From the NCBI GenBank assembly GCA_903834645.1, contig CAILKA010000596.1, positions 1 to 11,950 of the forward strand: DNA of 11,950 nt, given 5' to 3'. A model generated the notes under the pieces. It saw only the letters and a list, made by a program, of their open reading frames with translations. It did not search any database and had not been told where the DNA came from. Numbering within the stretch: the stretch's first letter is position 1; each line of letters opens with the position of its first letter. Below, piece by piece: positions 6,372 to 11,950 of this stretch. The translations under genes and the position numbers were made by a program. This DNA is from an uncultured beta proteobacterium. Its GTDB lineage: Bacteria > Pseudomonadota > Gammaproteobacteria > Burkholderiales > Burkholderiaceae_C.

Positions 6372-6713
6372 ATGAACCTGACGATCACCGGTCATCACCT
6401 CGAAGTCACGCCCGCTTTGCGTGAATACGTGCACACCAAGCTTGGCAAGGTGACGCGTCACTTCGATCAGGTGGTGGACATCAACGTGCGGCTGTCGGTG
6501 GAGAAGCTCAGGGAAAAGGAGCGGCGCCAGAAGGCGGCCGTGACCGTGCACATGAAGGGACGCGATCTCTCCATCGAGCAGGCCAGCGAAGATCTGTACG
6601 CGGCGATCGACCAGCTGGCCGACAAGCTCGACCGCCAGGTGGTGCGCCACAAGGATCGCGTGCAGGATCACCACCATGCCGCGACCAAGCGCGCGGACGC
6701 CACGCCAGGATGA
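6372..6713 (+). CDS. hpf: Ribosome hibernation promoting factor, short form
   Basis: A 113-residue HPF/YfiA (RaiA)-family protein that binds the 30S decoding region in stationary phase and helps form inactive 100S ribosomes. It begins MNLTITGHHLEVTPALREYV and continues with the family's basic, helix-strand pattern (LGKVTRHFDQVVDINVRLSV; DLYAAIDQLADKLDRQVVRHKD). There is no long C-terminal dimerisation domain, so it is the short type. The tail HHHAATKRADATPG is His- and Lys-rich and probably flexible. TAGGAGG lies 4 bases before the ATG. The frame stays open far upstream through sequence antisense to the receptor, but that part has no family similarity. It heads the cluster hpf-ptsN-hprK. In many betaproteobacteria rpoN precedes it, whereas here a divergent receptor gene does. 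Confidence 0.95.
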   Translation: MNLTITGHHLEVTPALREYVHTKLGKVTRHFDQVVDINVRLSVEKLREKERRQKAAVTVHMKGRDLSIEQASEDLYAAIDQLADKLDRQVVRHKDRVQDHHHAATKRADATPG

Positions 6714-6717
6714 GGGG

Positions 6718-6748
6718 GGCCCCGCGCGCGCCTCGCGCACCCGGGGCC
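6718..6748 (+). terminator. GC-rich hairpin between hpf and ptsN (possible terminator)
   Basis: Outer arms GGCCCCG (6718-6724) and CGGGGCC (6742-6748) enclose an inner stem GCGCG-CCT-CGCGC (6726-6738). It starts 4 bases after the hpf stop. Only TT follows, so it may pause, attenuate or stabilise the hpf 3' end rather than terminate fully. A second small repeat, GGCC-TTCGA-GGCC (6745-6757), overlaps its end. Confidence 0.45.
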
Positions 6749-6757
6749 TTCGAGGCC

Positions 6758-6763
6758 TATACT
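6758..6763 (+). promoter_or_regulatory. Putative -10 box for ptsN (TATACT)
   Basis: TATACT matches the -10 consensus at five of six positions and lies in the 115-base hpf-ptsN gap, 65 bases before the ptsN start. The -35 region is GC-rich and shows no good match. With the hairpin just upstream, this suggests ptsN-hprK can be transcribed separately from hpf. Confidence 0.45.
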
Positions 6764-6828
6764 CGACGGTTTCCCGTGGGCCGTGAGGGACGACCCCGAG
6801 AGGTGTCTGTCCAGCGAGGCTGCCCGCC

Positions 6829-7299
6829 ATGAACCGCCTGTCTTCCATCTTGCCCGCCAGCAACGTGCTGGTAACCGTGGACGCTTCGAGCAAGAAGCGG
6901 GCGTTCGAGCAGGCGGGCCTGCTGTTCGAGAACCAGCACACCATCGCCCGGGGCATCGTCACCGACAGCCTCTTTGCGCGCGAGCGCCTGGCCTCCACCG
7001 GCCTGGGCCACGGCGTGGCCATACCGCACGGGCGCATCAAGGGGCTGAAGAACCCGCTGGCAGCGGTCTTGCGCCTGCAGCAGCCCATTGGCTTCGAGGC
7101 GCCTGACGACGAGCCGGTTTCGCTGCTGATCTTCCTGCTGGTACCCGAGGCCGCCACCCAGCGCCACCTCGAGATCCTGTCGGAAATCGCCGAGATGCTG
7201 TCGGACCGTGCGCTGCGCGAGCGTCTCAAGATCGAGCCGGACGCAGCGGTCCTGCACCAGCTGATCTCGGACTGGCAGCCGCTTCGATCCGTGGCCTGA
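6829..7299 (+). CDS. ptsN: Nitrogen-PTS EIIA protein (PtsN)
   Basis: PtsN is the terminal phospho-acceptor of the nitrogen-related phosphotransferase system, a regulator of potassium, nitrogen and carbon responses rather than a sugar transporter. The 156-residue product has the EIIA-fructose/Ntr fold length. The phosphorylated histidine is His67 in GHGVAIPHGRI, followed by the family stretch LLIFLLVPEAATQRHLEILSEIAEM (in parts). The start MNRLSSILPASNVLV matches the family, with AGCGAGG 9 bases upstream. It is followed after 10 bases by hprK, as is normal in betaproteobacteria, where HprK modifies the HPr-type carrier of this relay. Confidence 0.96.
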   Translation: MNRLSSILPASNVLVTVDASSKKRAFEQAGLLFENQHTIARGIVTDSLFARERLASTGLGHGVAIPHGRIKGLKNPLAAVLRLQQPIGFEAPDDEPVSLLIFLLVPEAATQRHLEILSEIAEMLSDRALRERLKIEPDAAVLHQLISDWQPLRSVA

Positions 7300-7309
7300 G
7301 GCCGCCGCG

Positions 7310-8269
7310 ATGAAGCCCACCTCGATCAGCGCCGAAGCCCTTTTCGAGGCGCATCGGGAGGCTCTGCGCTGGGAGTGGGTGGCCGGCCATGCACACCCTG
7401 AGCGTCGCTTCGACGACGCAGCGGTGCGCGACGCGCGCTCGGCTGCCGACCTGATCGGCTACCTGAACTACATCCACCCGTACCGGGTGCAGATCGTGGG
7501 GCGTCGCGAGGTGCCCTACCTCGGAGAAGGCGAGCCCGAGGACATCGAGCGGCGGATCTCGCGCATCGTCACGCTCGAGCCACCAGTGATCATCGTCGCC
7601 GACGGGCAGCAGCCGCCGGAGCGGCTGACCGCGATGTGCGACCGGGCGGAGATCCCCCTGTTCGTCACGCAGGAGTCGGCCGGGCAGGTCATCGACGCCG
7701 TGCGCGCCTACCTCGGGCAGCTCTTTGCCGAGCGCACCACGCGCCACGGCGTGTTCATGGACATCCTGGGCGTGGGCGTGCTGATCACCGGCGAATCCGG
7801 GCTGGGCAAGAGCGAACTCGGGCTCGAACTCGTCTCGAGAGGCCATGGCCTGGTGGCCGACGACGCAGTGGACCTGTACCGGATCTCGCAGACGGCCATC
7901 GACGGCCGCTGCCCCGAGCTGCTGATGAACCTGCTCGAGGTGCGGGGCATCGGGCTGCTGGACATCAAGGCCATCTTTGGCGAGACCGCCGTGCGCCGCA
8001 AGATGCGCCTGAAGCTCATCGTGCACCTCGTGCGCAAGGAGACGCTGGAGCGGGACTTCGAGCGGCTGCCCCACGAGCCGCTGCACGAGGAGGTGCTGGG
8101 CGTCGCAGTACGCAAGGTGGTGATCGCGGTGGACGCCGGTCGCAACCTGGCGGTGCTGGTGGAAGCCGCCGTGCGCAACACGATCCTGCAGCTGCGCGGC
8201 ATCGACACCTACCGGGACTTCGTCGAACGCCACCAGAAGGCCCTGCTGCAGCCGCCCGCCCGGGACTGA
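7310..8269 (+). CDS. hprK: HPr kinase/phosphorylase
   Basis: HprK phosphorylates, and dephosphorylates, a regulatory serine of HPr. In proteobacteria lacking a full sugar PTS it tunes the regulatory phospho-relay that ends in PtsN. The 319-residue product has an N-terminal domain (1-135) and a kinase domain. His146 (TTRHGVFMDI) is followed by the P-loop GESGLGKS at 161-168, GLVADDAVDLYRI, and the HprK signature LLEVRGIGLLDIKAIFG at 208-224. The start ATG lies 10 bases after ptsN, so translation is probably coupled. The gene is convergent with fur, with only 35 bases between stop codons. rapZ, often next in this cluster, is absent here. Confidence 0.97.
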   Translation: MKPTSISAEALFEAHREALRWEWVAGHAHPERRFDDAAVRDARSAADLIGYLNYIHPYRVQIVGRREVPYLGEGEPEDIERRISRIVTLEPPVIIVADGQQPPERLTAMCDRAEIPLFVTQESAGQVIDAVRAYLGQLFAERTTRHGVFMDILGVGVLITGESGLGKSELGLELVSRGHGLVADDAVDLYRISQTAIDGRCPELLMNLLEVRGIGLLDIKAIFGETAVRRKMRLKLIVHLVRKETLERDFERLPHEPLHEEVLGVAVRKVVIAVDAGRNLAVLVEAAVRNTILQLRGIDTYRDFVERHQKALLQPPARD

Positions 8270-8272
8270 ACT

Positions 8273-8286
8273 CTCCCGCTCGGGAG
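8273..8286. terminator. Small inverted repeat between convergent hprK and fur
   Basis: CTCCCG (8273-8278) and CGGGAG (8281-8286) form a short stem in the 35-base gap between the two stop codons. There is no T-run on either strand, so it is only a weak candidate for a shared bidirectional terminator. Confidence 0.25.
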
Positions 8287-8304
8287 CGACCCTGCGCGCG
8301 ACCG

Positions 8305-8733
8305 TCAGCGGCGCCGGTTAGGGCACTGCGGCTTGCTGCAGTGCGCGTACAGCGCCAGCGCGTGATCCTGCAGCTCGAAGCCTCGCGCGGCCGCAACCTC
8401 GCGCTGGCGCTTCTCGATCTCGGGGTCGTAGAACTCCTCGACCAGCCCGCACGACAGGCACACGAGATGGTCGTGGTGTTCACCGCGATCGAGCTCGTAC
8501 ACGGCCTTGGCCGACTCGAAGTTGCTGCGCCGCAGCAGCCCGGCCTGCTCGAATTGCATCAGCACGCGGTAGACCGTGGCCAGCCCGATGTCGGCCCCCT
8601 CGGCCAGCAGGGCGCGGTAGACGTCCTCGGCGGCGAGGTGGCGACGCGGCGAGCGCTCGAAGACCTCCAGGATCTTCAGCCGCGGCAACGTCGCCTTCAA
8701 GCCGCTGCTCTTGAGTTCCTCGGCACGGTTCAT
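8305..8733 (-). CDS. fur: Ferric uptake regulator
   Basis: Fur represses iron-uptake genes when loaded with Fe(II). The 142-residue product has the winged-helix DNA-binding half (recognition helix around DIGLATVYRVLMQFEQAGLL, 48-67) and the metal-binding half. Visible ligands are His32, Glu80, His86/His87/His89 (GEHHDH) and His124. Four cysteines in two CxxC/CxxxxC pairs (Cys92/95 and Cys132/137) form a structural zinc site. I start at the ATG at 8733 (MNRAEELKSSGLKATLPR), which matches the family; the longer in-frame extension of 13 residues does not. It is divergent from bamE with 74 bases between start codons, the common Burkholderiales arrangement. No clear Fur box was seen in this gap or before the receptor gene. 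Confidence 0.97.
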   Translation of the reverse strand: MNRAEELKSSGLKATLPRLKILEVFERSPRRHLAAEDVYRALLAEGADIGLATVYRVLMQFEQAGLLRRSNFESAKAVYELDRGEHHDHLVCLSCGLVEEFYDPEIEKRQREVAAARGFELQDHALALYAHCSKPQCPNRRR

Positions 8734-8795
8734 CGGTGTCTCAGACCCCCAGCCGCACGCCGGCACCCGCACGGTCGCCGGGCAGGTCCCGCGGC

Positions 8796-8801
8796 TAGAA
8801 T
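8796..8801 (+). promoter_or_regulatory. -10 box of the bamE operon (TAGAAT)
   Basis: TAGAAT matches the -10 consensus at five of six positions and ends 6 bases before the bamE ATG. Transcription would begin at about the A of the start codon, giving a leaderless mRNA. No Shine-Dalgarno sequence can fit in the gap (GCCCCG). A good -35 is not visible. Confidence 0.6.
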
Positions 8802-8807
8802 GCCCCG

Positions 8808-9356
8808 ATGATATCGACGAAGTTCAGGGTGGCGCGGACTGCGCTGGCTGCGGGTGCGCTGGGCGTGGCCCTGGCCGGCTGTGCGGGCCGGGGAGCCCCC
8901 AGCGACAGCTTCCTCGGGTTGGTCACGCCCTACCGGATCGACATCGTGCAGGGCAACGCGATCACGAAGGAGGCGGTTGCGGCGCTGCGGCCAGGCATGA
9001 CCCGGGTGCAGGTGACGGAAGTCCTGGGCTCGCCGATGCTCGCCGACCCCTTCCACCGGGACCGCTGGGACTACATCTTCTCGATCCGCCGGCCCGGCAC
9101 GCCGGTGCAGCGCCTGAGCGTGGTGCTGCGCTTCGATGGCGACCAGCTCAAGTCGGTGGATGCACCGCCCGACCTGCCGACGGAGAACCAGTTCGTGGCC
9201 TCCATCGTTCCCGCGTCACGTCGCAGCGGGGAGGCACGCCCCCTCGAACTCACCGAGGCCCAGCGCAAGGCGTTGCCGGCGCCGCGCGCGGCCGAGCCCG
9301 CGCCTGCGGCTGCGGCCGCGCCCGCTCGCAGCTACCCGCCGCTGGAGCGCCCGTGA
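8808..9356 (+). CDS. bamE: Outer-membrane protein assembly lipoprotein BamE (SmpA/OmlA family)
   Basis: BamE is a small lipoprotein partner of the BAM complex, which inserts beta-barrel proteins into the outer membrane. The 182-residue product has a lipoprotein signal with lipobox LAGC, the lipidated Cys being residue 25. The SmpA/OmlA domain follows (YRIDIVQGNAITKEAVAALR, then GMTRVQVTEVLGSPMLADPFHRDRWDYIF in parts). The C-terminal 30 residues are rich in Ala and Pro (APRAAEPAPAAAAAPARS), beyond the core domain and probably flexible. The start is set by the TAGAAT box 6 bases upstream and by the lipoprotein signal. It is the first gene of a tight operon with dapB (4-base overlap) and exbB-exbD. 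Confidence 0.95.
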   Translation: MISTKFRVARTALAAGALGVALAGCAGRGAPSDSFLGLVTPYRIDIVQGNAITKEAVAALRPGMTRVQVTEVLGSPMLADPFHRDRWDYIFSIRRPGTPVQRLSVVLRFDGDQLKSVDAPPDLPTENQFVASIVPASRRSGEARPLELTEAQRKALPAPRAAEPAPAAAAAPARSYPPLERP

Positions 9357-10174
9357 CCCTCCCGGCGCCGCACGGTGGACTGCGCGTGGCGGTCGCCGGA
9401 GCCGGCGGCCGCATGGGACGCATGCTCGTGGAAGCGGTGCTGGCCGCCGACGACCTCGTCCTGGCCGGTGCGCTCGACGTGGCGGGCAGCGCAGCCGTCG
9501 GGCACGATGCCGCGGCGTTTGCCGGGCAGACCAGCGGCGTGACCGTCACGAGCGACCTCGATGCGGGCTTGCGCCAGGCGCAGGTGCTCATCGACTTCAC
9601 GCGCCCCGAGGGCACGATGACCCACCTCGAGGCGTGCGCGCGACTGGGCGTATGCGCGGTCGTGGGCACCACCGGCTTCGACCCGGAGCAGAAAGCGCGC
9701 ATCGGTGCGCTGGCGCAACGCGTGGGGGTGGTGCTCGCCCCGAACATGAGCGTGGGGGTGAACGTGGTCTTCAAGCTCGTCGAGCACGCCGCCCGCGCAC
9801 TCTCGCGAGGTTACGACATCGAGATCATCGAGGCTCACCACCGCCACAAGGTCGATGCGCCCAGCGGCACGGCCCTGCGCATGGGCGAGGTGGCGGCGCG
9901 CGCGCTCGGGCGCGAGCTCGCCGACTGCGCCGTGATGGCGCGCCAGGGCGTGACGGGCGAGCGCGACCCCTCGACGATCGGCTTTGCCAGCGTGCGCGGC
10001 GGCGACATCGTGGGCGAGCACACCGTGCTCTTTGCCGGCACGGGCGAGCGCATCGAGATCACGCACCGCAGCACGAGCCGCCAGGGCTACGCGCAAGGCA
10101 GCCTGCAGGCAGCGCGCTTCGTGGCCACCCGCGCAAGTGGTCTGTACGGCATGGAGGACGTGCTCGGCCTGTAG
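9353..10174 (+). CDS. dapB: 4-hydroxy-tetrahydrodipicolinate reductase
   Basis: DapB performs the NAD(P)H-dependent reduction in the diaminopimelate/lysine pathway, giving tetrahydrodipicolinate for cell-wall and lysine synthesis. The 273-residue product shows the nucleotide-binding loop VAVAGAGGRMGR (12-23), VVGTTGF (103-109), and the active-site segment EAHHRHKVDAPSGT, with His162, His163 and Lys166. The start is a GTG at 9353 that overlaps the bamE stop (GTGA), with TGGAG 5 bases upstream. A longer frame exists upstream but runs inside bamE in another register. The reading ends at TAG 10172-10174, which lies inside a small inverted repeat (CGGCCT-GT-AGGCCG, 10165-10178). Confidence 0.96.
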   Translation: MTLPAPHGGLRVAVAGAGGRMGRMLVEAVLAADDLVLAGALDVAGSAAVGHDAAAFAGQTSGVTVTSDLDAGLRQAQVLIDFTRPEGTMTHLEACARLGVCAVVGTTGFDPEQKARIGALAQRVGVVLAPNMSVGVNVVFKLVEHAARALSRGYDIEIIEAHHRHKVDAPSGTALRMGEVAARALGRELADCAVMARQGVTGERDPSTIGFASVRGGDIVGEHTVLFAGTGERIEITHRSTSRQGYAQGSLQAARFVATRASGLYGMEDVLGL

Positions 10175-10198
10175 GCCGAAGCACGCCACGACGCGACC

Positions 10199-10864
10199 GT
10201 GGACGGACTGTCTGACTTCTACGCACGCGCCGACGCCGTGGGCGTGACGGTGGCCCTGCTGCTGCTGGCGATGTCGGTGGCGGGCTGGGTCGTGATCGTG
10301 TGGAAGGTGGTGGTGCTGCGCCGGGCACTGGTCGACAGCGCACGCGCCATCCCCGCTTTCTGGGATGCCACGACCTGGGAGCAGGGCCGAGCCCGGCTGG
10401 AGGCGCTGGACCGTGAGCGCGTGCTGCTGCCGCTGGTGCACGCGGCGCAGCAGGCCGCTCCCTCCGGTACGCTGCAGGCGCAGGCCGACGTGGCCTCGCA
10501 GCTCACGCGCCGGTTGCGCGACGCGCTGCAGGCGAGCCTGGCCACGCTGCAGTTCGGCCAGGTGCTGCTGGCCTCGATCGGCAGCACCTCGCCCTTCGTG
10601 GGCCTGTTCGGCACGGTCTGGGGCATCTACCAGGCGCTGGCCGCCATCGGCGCGGCCGGGGGCTTCACGATCGACCGCATCTCCGGCCCGGTAGGCGAGG
10701 CCCTGGTGATGACGGCTGCGGGGCTGGCGGTGGCCATCCCGGCGGTGCTGGCCTACAACCTGTTCGGCAAGTGGGTCGGCACCTGCGAGGCGCGGCTGGA
10801 GGGCTTCGCGCACGACCTGCGCGAGATGGAGCTGGCCACCCGCGAAGGGACCCTGTCGTCATGA
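10199..10864 (+). CDS. exbB: ExbB/TolQ-family proton channel subunit
   Basis: Inner-membrane subunit of the proton-driven motor that energises TonB (ExbB) or the Tol system (TolQ). The 221-residue product has three hydrophobic segments: about 15-37 (VALLLLAMSVAGWVVIVW), 118-145 and 164-190. MotA/TolQ/ExbB features are visible: GLFGTVWGIYQAL with Thr139, and VGEALVMTAAGLAVAIP with Glu167 and Thr172, which correspond to the conserved polar channel residues. The start appears to be GTG at 10199, 24 bases after dapB; no strong Shine-Dalgarno is seen. It overlaps exbD by 4 bases (ATGA). In Burkholderiales this pair sits between dapB and leuS. With no tonB, tolA or tolB in the window, ExbB versus TolQ is decided mainly by family context. 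Confidence 0.9.
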   Translation: MDGLSDFYARADAVGVTVALLLLAMSVAGWVVIVWKVVVLRRALVDSARAIPAFWDATTWEQGRARLEALDRERVLLPLVHAAQQAAPSGTLQAQADVASQLTRRLRDALQASLATLQFGQVLLASIGSTSPFVGLFGTVWGIYQALAAIGAAGGFTIDRISGPVGEALVMTAAGLAVAIPAVLAYNLFGKWVGTCEARLEGFAHDLREMELATREGTLSS

Positions 10865-11304
10865 GCTTCGGACGACTGGCCTCGCGCAGCGGCCCGCCAC
10901 CGATGAGCGACATCAACATGACGCCGCTCATCGACGTGATGCTGGTGCTGCTGGTGATCTTCATCGTCTCCGCACCGCTGATGGCCTCGAGCCTGCGCCT
11001 GGACCTGCCGCGCGCCGATGCAGCCGTGCCCAGCGACGCACCGCAGTCGATCGCCATCGCGATCGACGAGGAGGGCCGCATCTACCTGGGTGACGCGCCC
11101 GTGGAGGCCGCGGCACTGGCTGATCGCGTGCGCGAGGCCGCACGCGCCAACCCCGCCACCGAGGTGCAGCTGCGCGCCGACAGCCGCGTACCCTACGGGC
11201 GTGTGGCCGAGCTCATCGGCGTGGTGCAGGAGGCGGGGCTGCGGCGCATCGGCTTCGTCACCGAGACGCGTGGCGCGGGCACGCGCGCGCCGCCTGCGAA
11301 GTAG
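10861..11304 (+). CDS. exbD: ExbD/TolR-family biopolymer transport protein
   Basis: Partner of ExbB in the proton-driven motor. The 147-residue product has a short cytoplasmic tail, one transmembrane helix (about 22-42; TPLIDVMLVLLVIFIVSAPL) and a periplasmic domain. Asp25 in the helix is the protonatable residue of the family, at the same position as in Escherichia coli ExbD. The start ATG at 10861 overlaps the exbB stop (ATGA), giving translational coupling. A longer frame upstream lies within exbB and is rejected. The C-terminus is Ala/Arg-rich. leuS begins 19 bases downstream. Confidence 0.93.
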   Translation: MSFGRLASRSGPPPMSDINMTPLIDVMLVLLVIFIVSAPLMASSLRLDLPRADAAVPSDAPQSIAIAIDEEGRIYLGDAPVEAAALADRVREAARANPATEVQLRADSRVPYGRVAELIGVVQEAGLRRIGFVTETRGAGTRAPPAK

Positions 11305-11311
11305 CGCCTCC

Positions 11312-11317
11312 TACAAT
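11312..11317 (+). promoter_or_regulatory. -10 box of leuS (TACAAT)
   Basis: TACAAT matches the -10 consensus at five of six positions. It lies in the 19-base exbD-leuS gap and ends 6 bases before the ATG, the same spacing as at bamE. It implies a separate, leaderless leuS transcript, although read-through from exbD is also possible. Confidence 0.55.
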
Positions 11318-11323
11318 CGGCGG

Positions 11324-11950
11324 ATGAACGAAAAGTACGTTCCCGCCGAGGTCGAAGCCGCCGCCCGCGCGCACTGGGACGCGACCGACGCCTACCGCGT
11401 CGTCGAGGACAGCTCGCGGCCCAAGTTCTACGCCTGCTCCATGCTGCCCTACCCCAGTGGCAAGCTGCACATGGGGCATGTGCGCAACTACACCATCAAC
11501 GACATGCTGACCCGTCATCTGCGGATGAAGGGCTACAACGTGCTCATGCCGATGGGCTGGGACGCTTTCGGGCTGCCGGCGGAAAACGCGGCGATGAAGA
11601 ACAACGTGCCACCGGCCCAGTGGACCTACTCCAACATCGCCCACATGAAGGGCCAGATGCAGGCGATGGGCCTGGCCATCGACTGGTCGCGCGAGGTGAC
11701 GACCTGCGCCCCGGACTACTACAAGTGGAACCAGTGGCTGTTCCTGAAGATGCTCCAGGCGGGCATAGCCGAGCGGCGCACGCAGGTGGTGAACTGGGAT
11801 CCGGTGGACCAGACCGTGCTCGCCAACGAGCAGGTGATCGACGGGCGCGGCTGGCGCTCGGGTGCGGTGGTGGAAAAGCGCGAGATTCCGGGCTACTACC
11901 TGAAGATCACGCAGTACGCCCAAGAGCTGCTCGAGCATGTGCAGCACCAC
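11324..11950 (+). CDS. leuS: Leucyl-tRNA synthetase, N-terminal part (cut by window edge)
   Basis: Class I synthetase that charges tRNA-Leu. The first 209 codons are present. The HIGH-type ATP-binding motif is HMGH at residues 49-52 (LPYPSGKLHMGHVRNYT), followed by PMGWDAFGLPAENAA and LAIDWSREV, all typical of LeuRS. The start MNEKYVPAEVEAAARAHWD fits the family. The region NWDPVDQTVLANEQVIDGRG lacks the cysteines found in the zinc module of the Escherichia coli enzyme (WCP and CCWRC-type motifs, from memory), so this copy probably has a zinc-free version. The editing domain, KMSKS loop and anticodon-binding domain lie beyond the right edge. Confidence 0.97.
   Translation, partial: MNEKYVPAEVEAAARAHWDATDAYRVVEDSSRPKFYACSMLPYPSGKLHMGHVRNYTINDMLTRHLRMKGYNVLMPMGWDAFGLPAENAAMKNNVPPAQWTYSNIAHMKGQMQAMGLAIDWSREVTTCAPDYYKWNQWLFLKMLQAGIAERRTQVVNWDPVDQTVLANEQVIDGRGWRSGAVVEKREIPGYYLKITQYAQELLEHVQHH

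Noticed and set aside
4629..6713. Very long plus-strand open frame (694 codons) antisense to the TonB receptor and ending in hpf
   Set aside because: The part before 6372 has no recognisable domain and shadows the receptor in a GC-rich genome. Only the last 113 codons are hpf, which has its own TAGGAGG site and family start.
10165..10178. Inverted repeat CGGCCT-GT-AGGCCG over the dapB stop codon as a terminator
   Set aside because: The stem is short with almost no loop and no T-run, and exbB begins 24 bases after dapB in an apparent operon.

Overview
The window looks like chromosomal DNA from a high-GC betaproteobacterium of the order Burkholderiales, probably a Comamonadaceae/Sphaerotilaceae-type organism. 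Two things point there: the protein sequences themselves, and the conserved gene orders hpf-ptsN-hprK and fur<>bamE-dapB-exbB-exbD-leuS. No tRNA, rRNA, CRISPR array, insertion sequence or phage gene was seen.

Layout. The first 309 bases hold the start of an unrecognised two-helix membrane protein on the minus strand, with clearly weaker third-position GC than its neighbours. Next, also on the minus strand, come trpE (anthranilate synthase component I), a 248-base structured leader, an M14-type zinc deacylase (succinylglutamate desuccinylase/aspartoacylase family), a strong hairpin terminator and a large TonB-dependent outer-membrane receptor. A hairpin-rich 300-base divergent intergenic region separates the receptor from the plus-strand set hpf (ribosome hibernation), ptsN (EIIA-Ntr) and hprK (HPr kinase/phosphorylase). 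fur lies convergent to hprK and divergent from bamE. bamE, dapB, exbB and exbD form a tightly packed plus-strand operon (overlaps of 4 bases, a gap of 24, then an overlap of 4), followed by leuS, which runs off the right edge.

Functional themes. Outer-membrane work is prominent: BamE assembles barrel proteins, ExbB/ExbD supply proton-motive energy to TonB receptors, one such receptor is encoded here, and Fur is the usual iron regulator of such uptake. hpf-ptsN-hprK is a regulatory cluster linking nutrient state to ribosome hibernation and the nitrogen PTS. TrpE, DapB and LeuS are amino-acid housekeeping.

The most interesting non-coding signals are: (1) a possible leaderless Trp-rich leader peptide with hairpins in front of trpE; (2) -10 boxes placed 6 to 7 bases before start codons (bamE, leuS, the trp leader ORF), suggesting leaderless mRNAs; (3) the array of inverted repeats between the receptor and hpf, with a hairpin almost touching the Shine-Dalgarno sequence on each side. 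I found no clear evidence of a wholly new protein system. Most of the window is conserved Burkholderiales core genome, with the receptor/deacylase pair and the left-edge membrane gene as the likely accessory parts.
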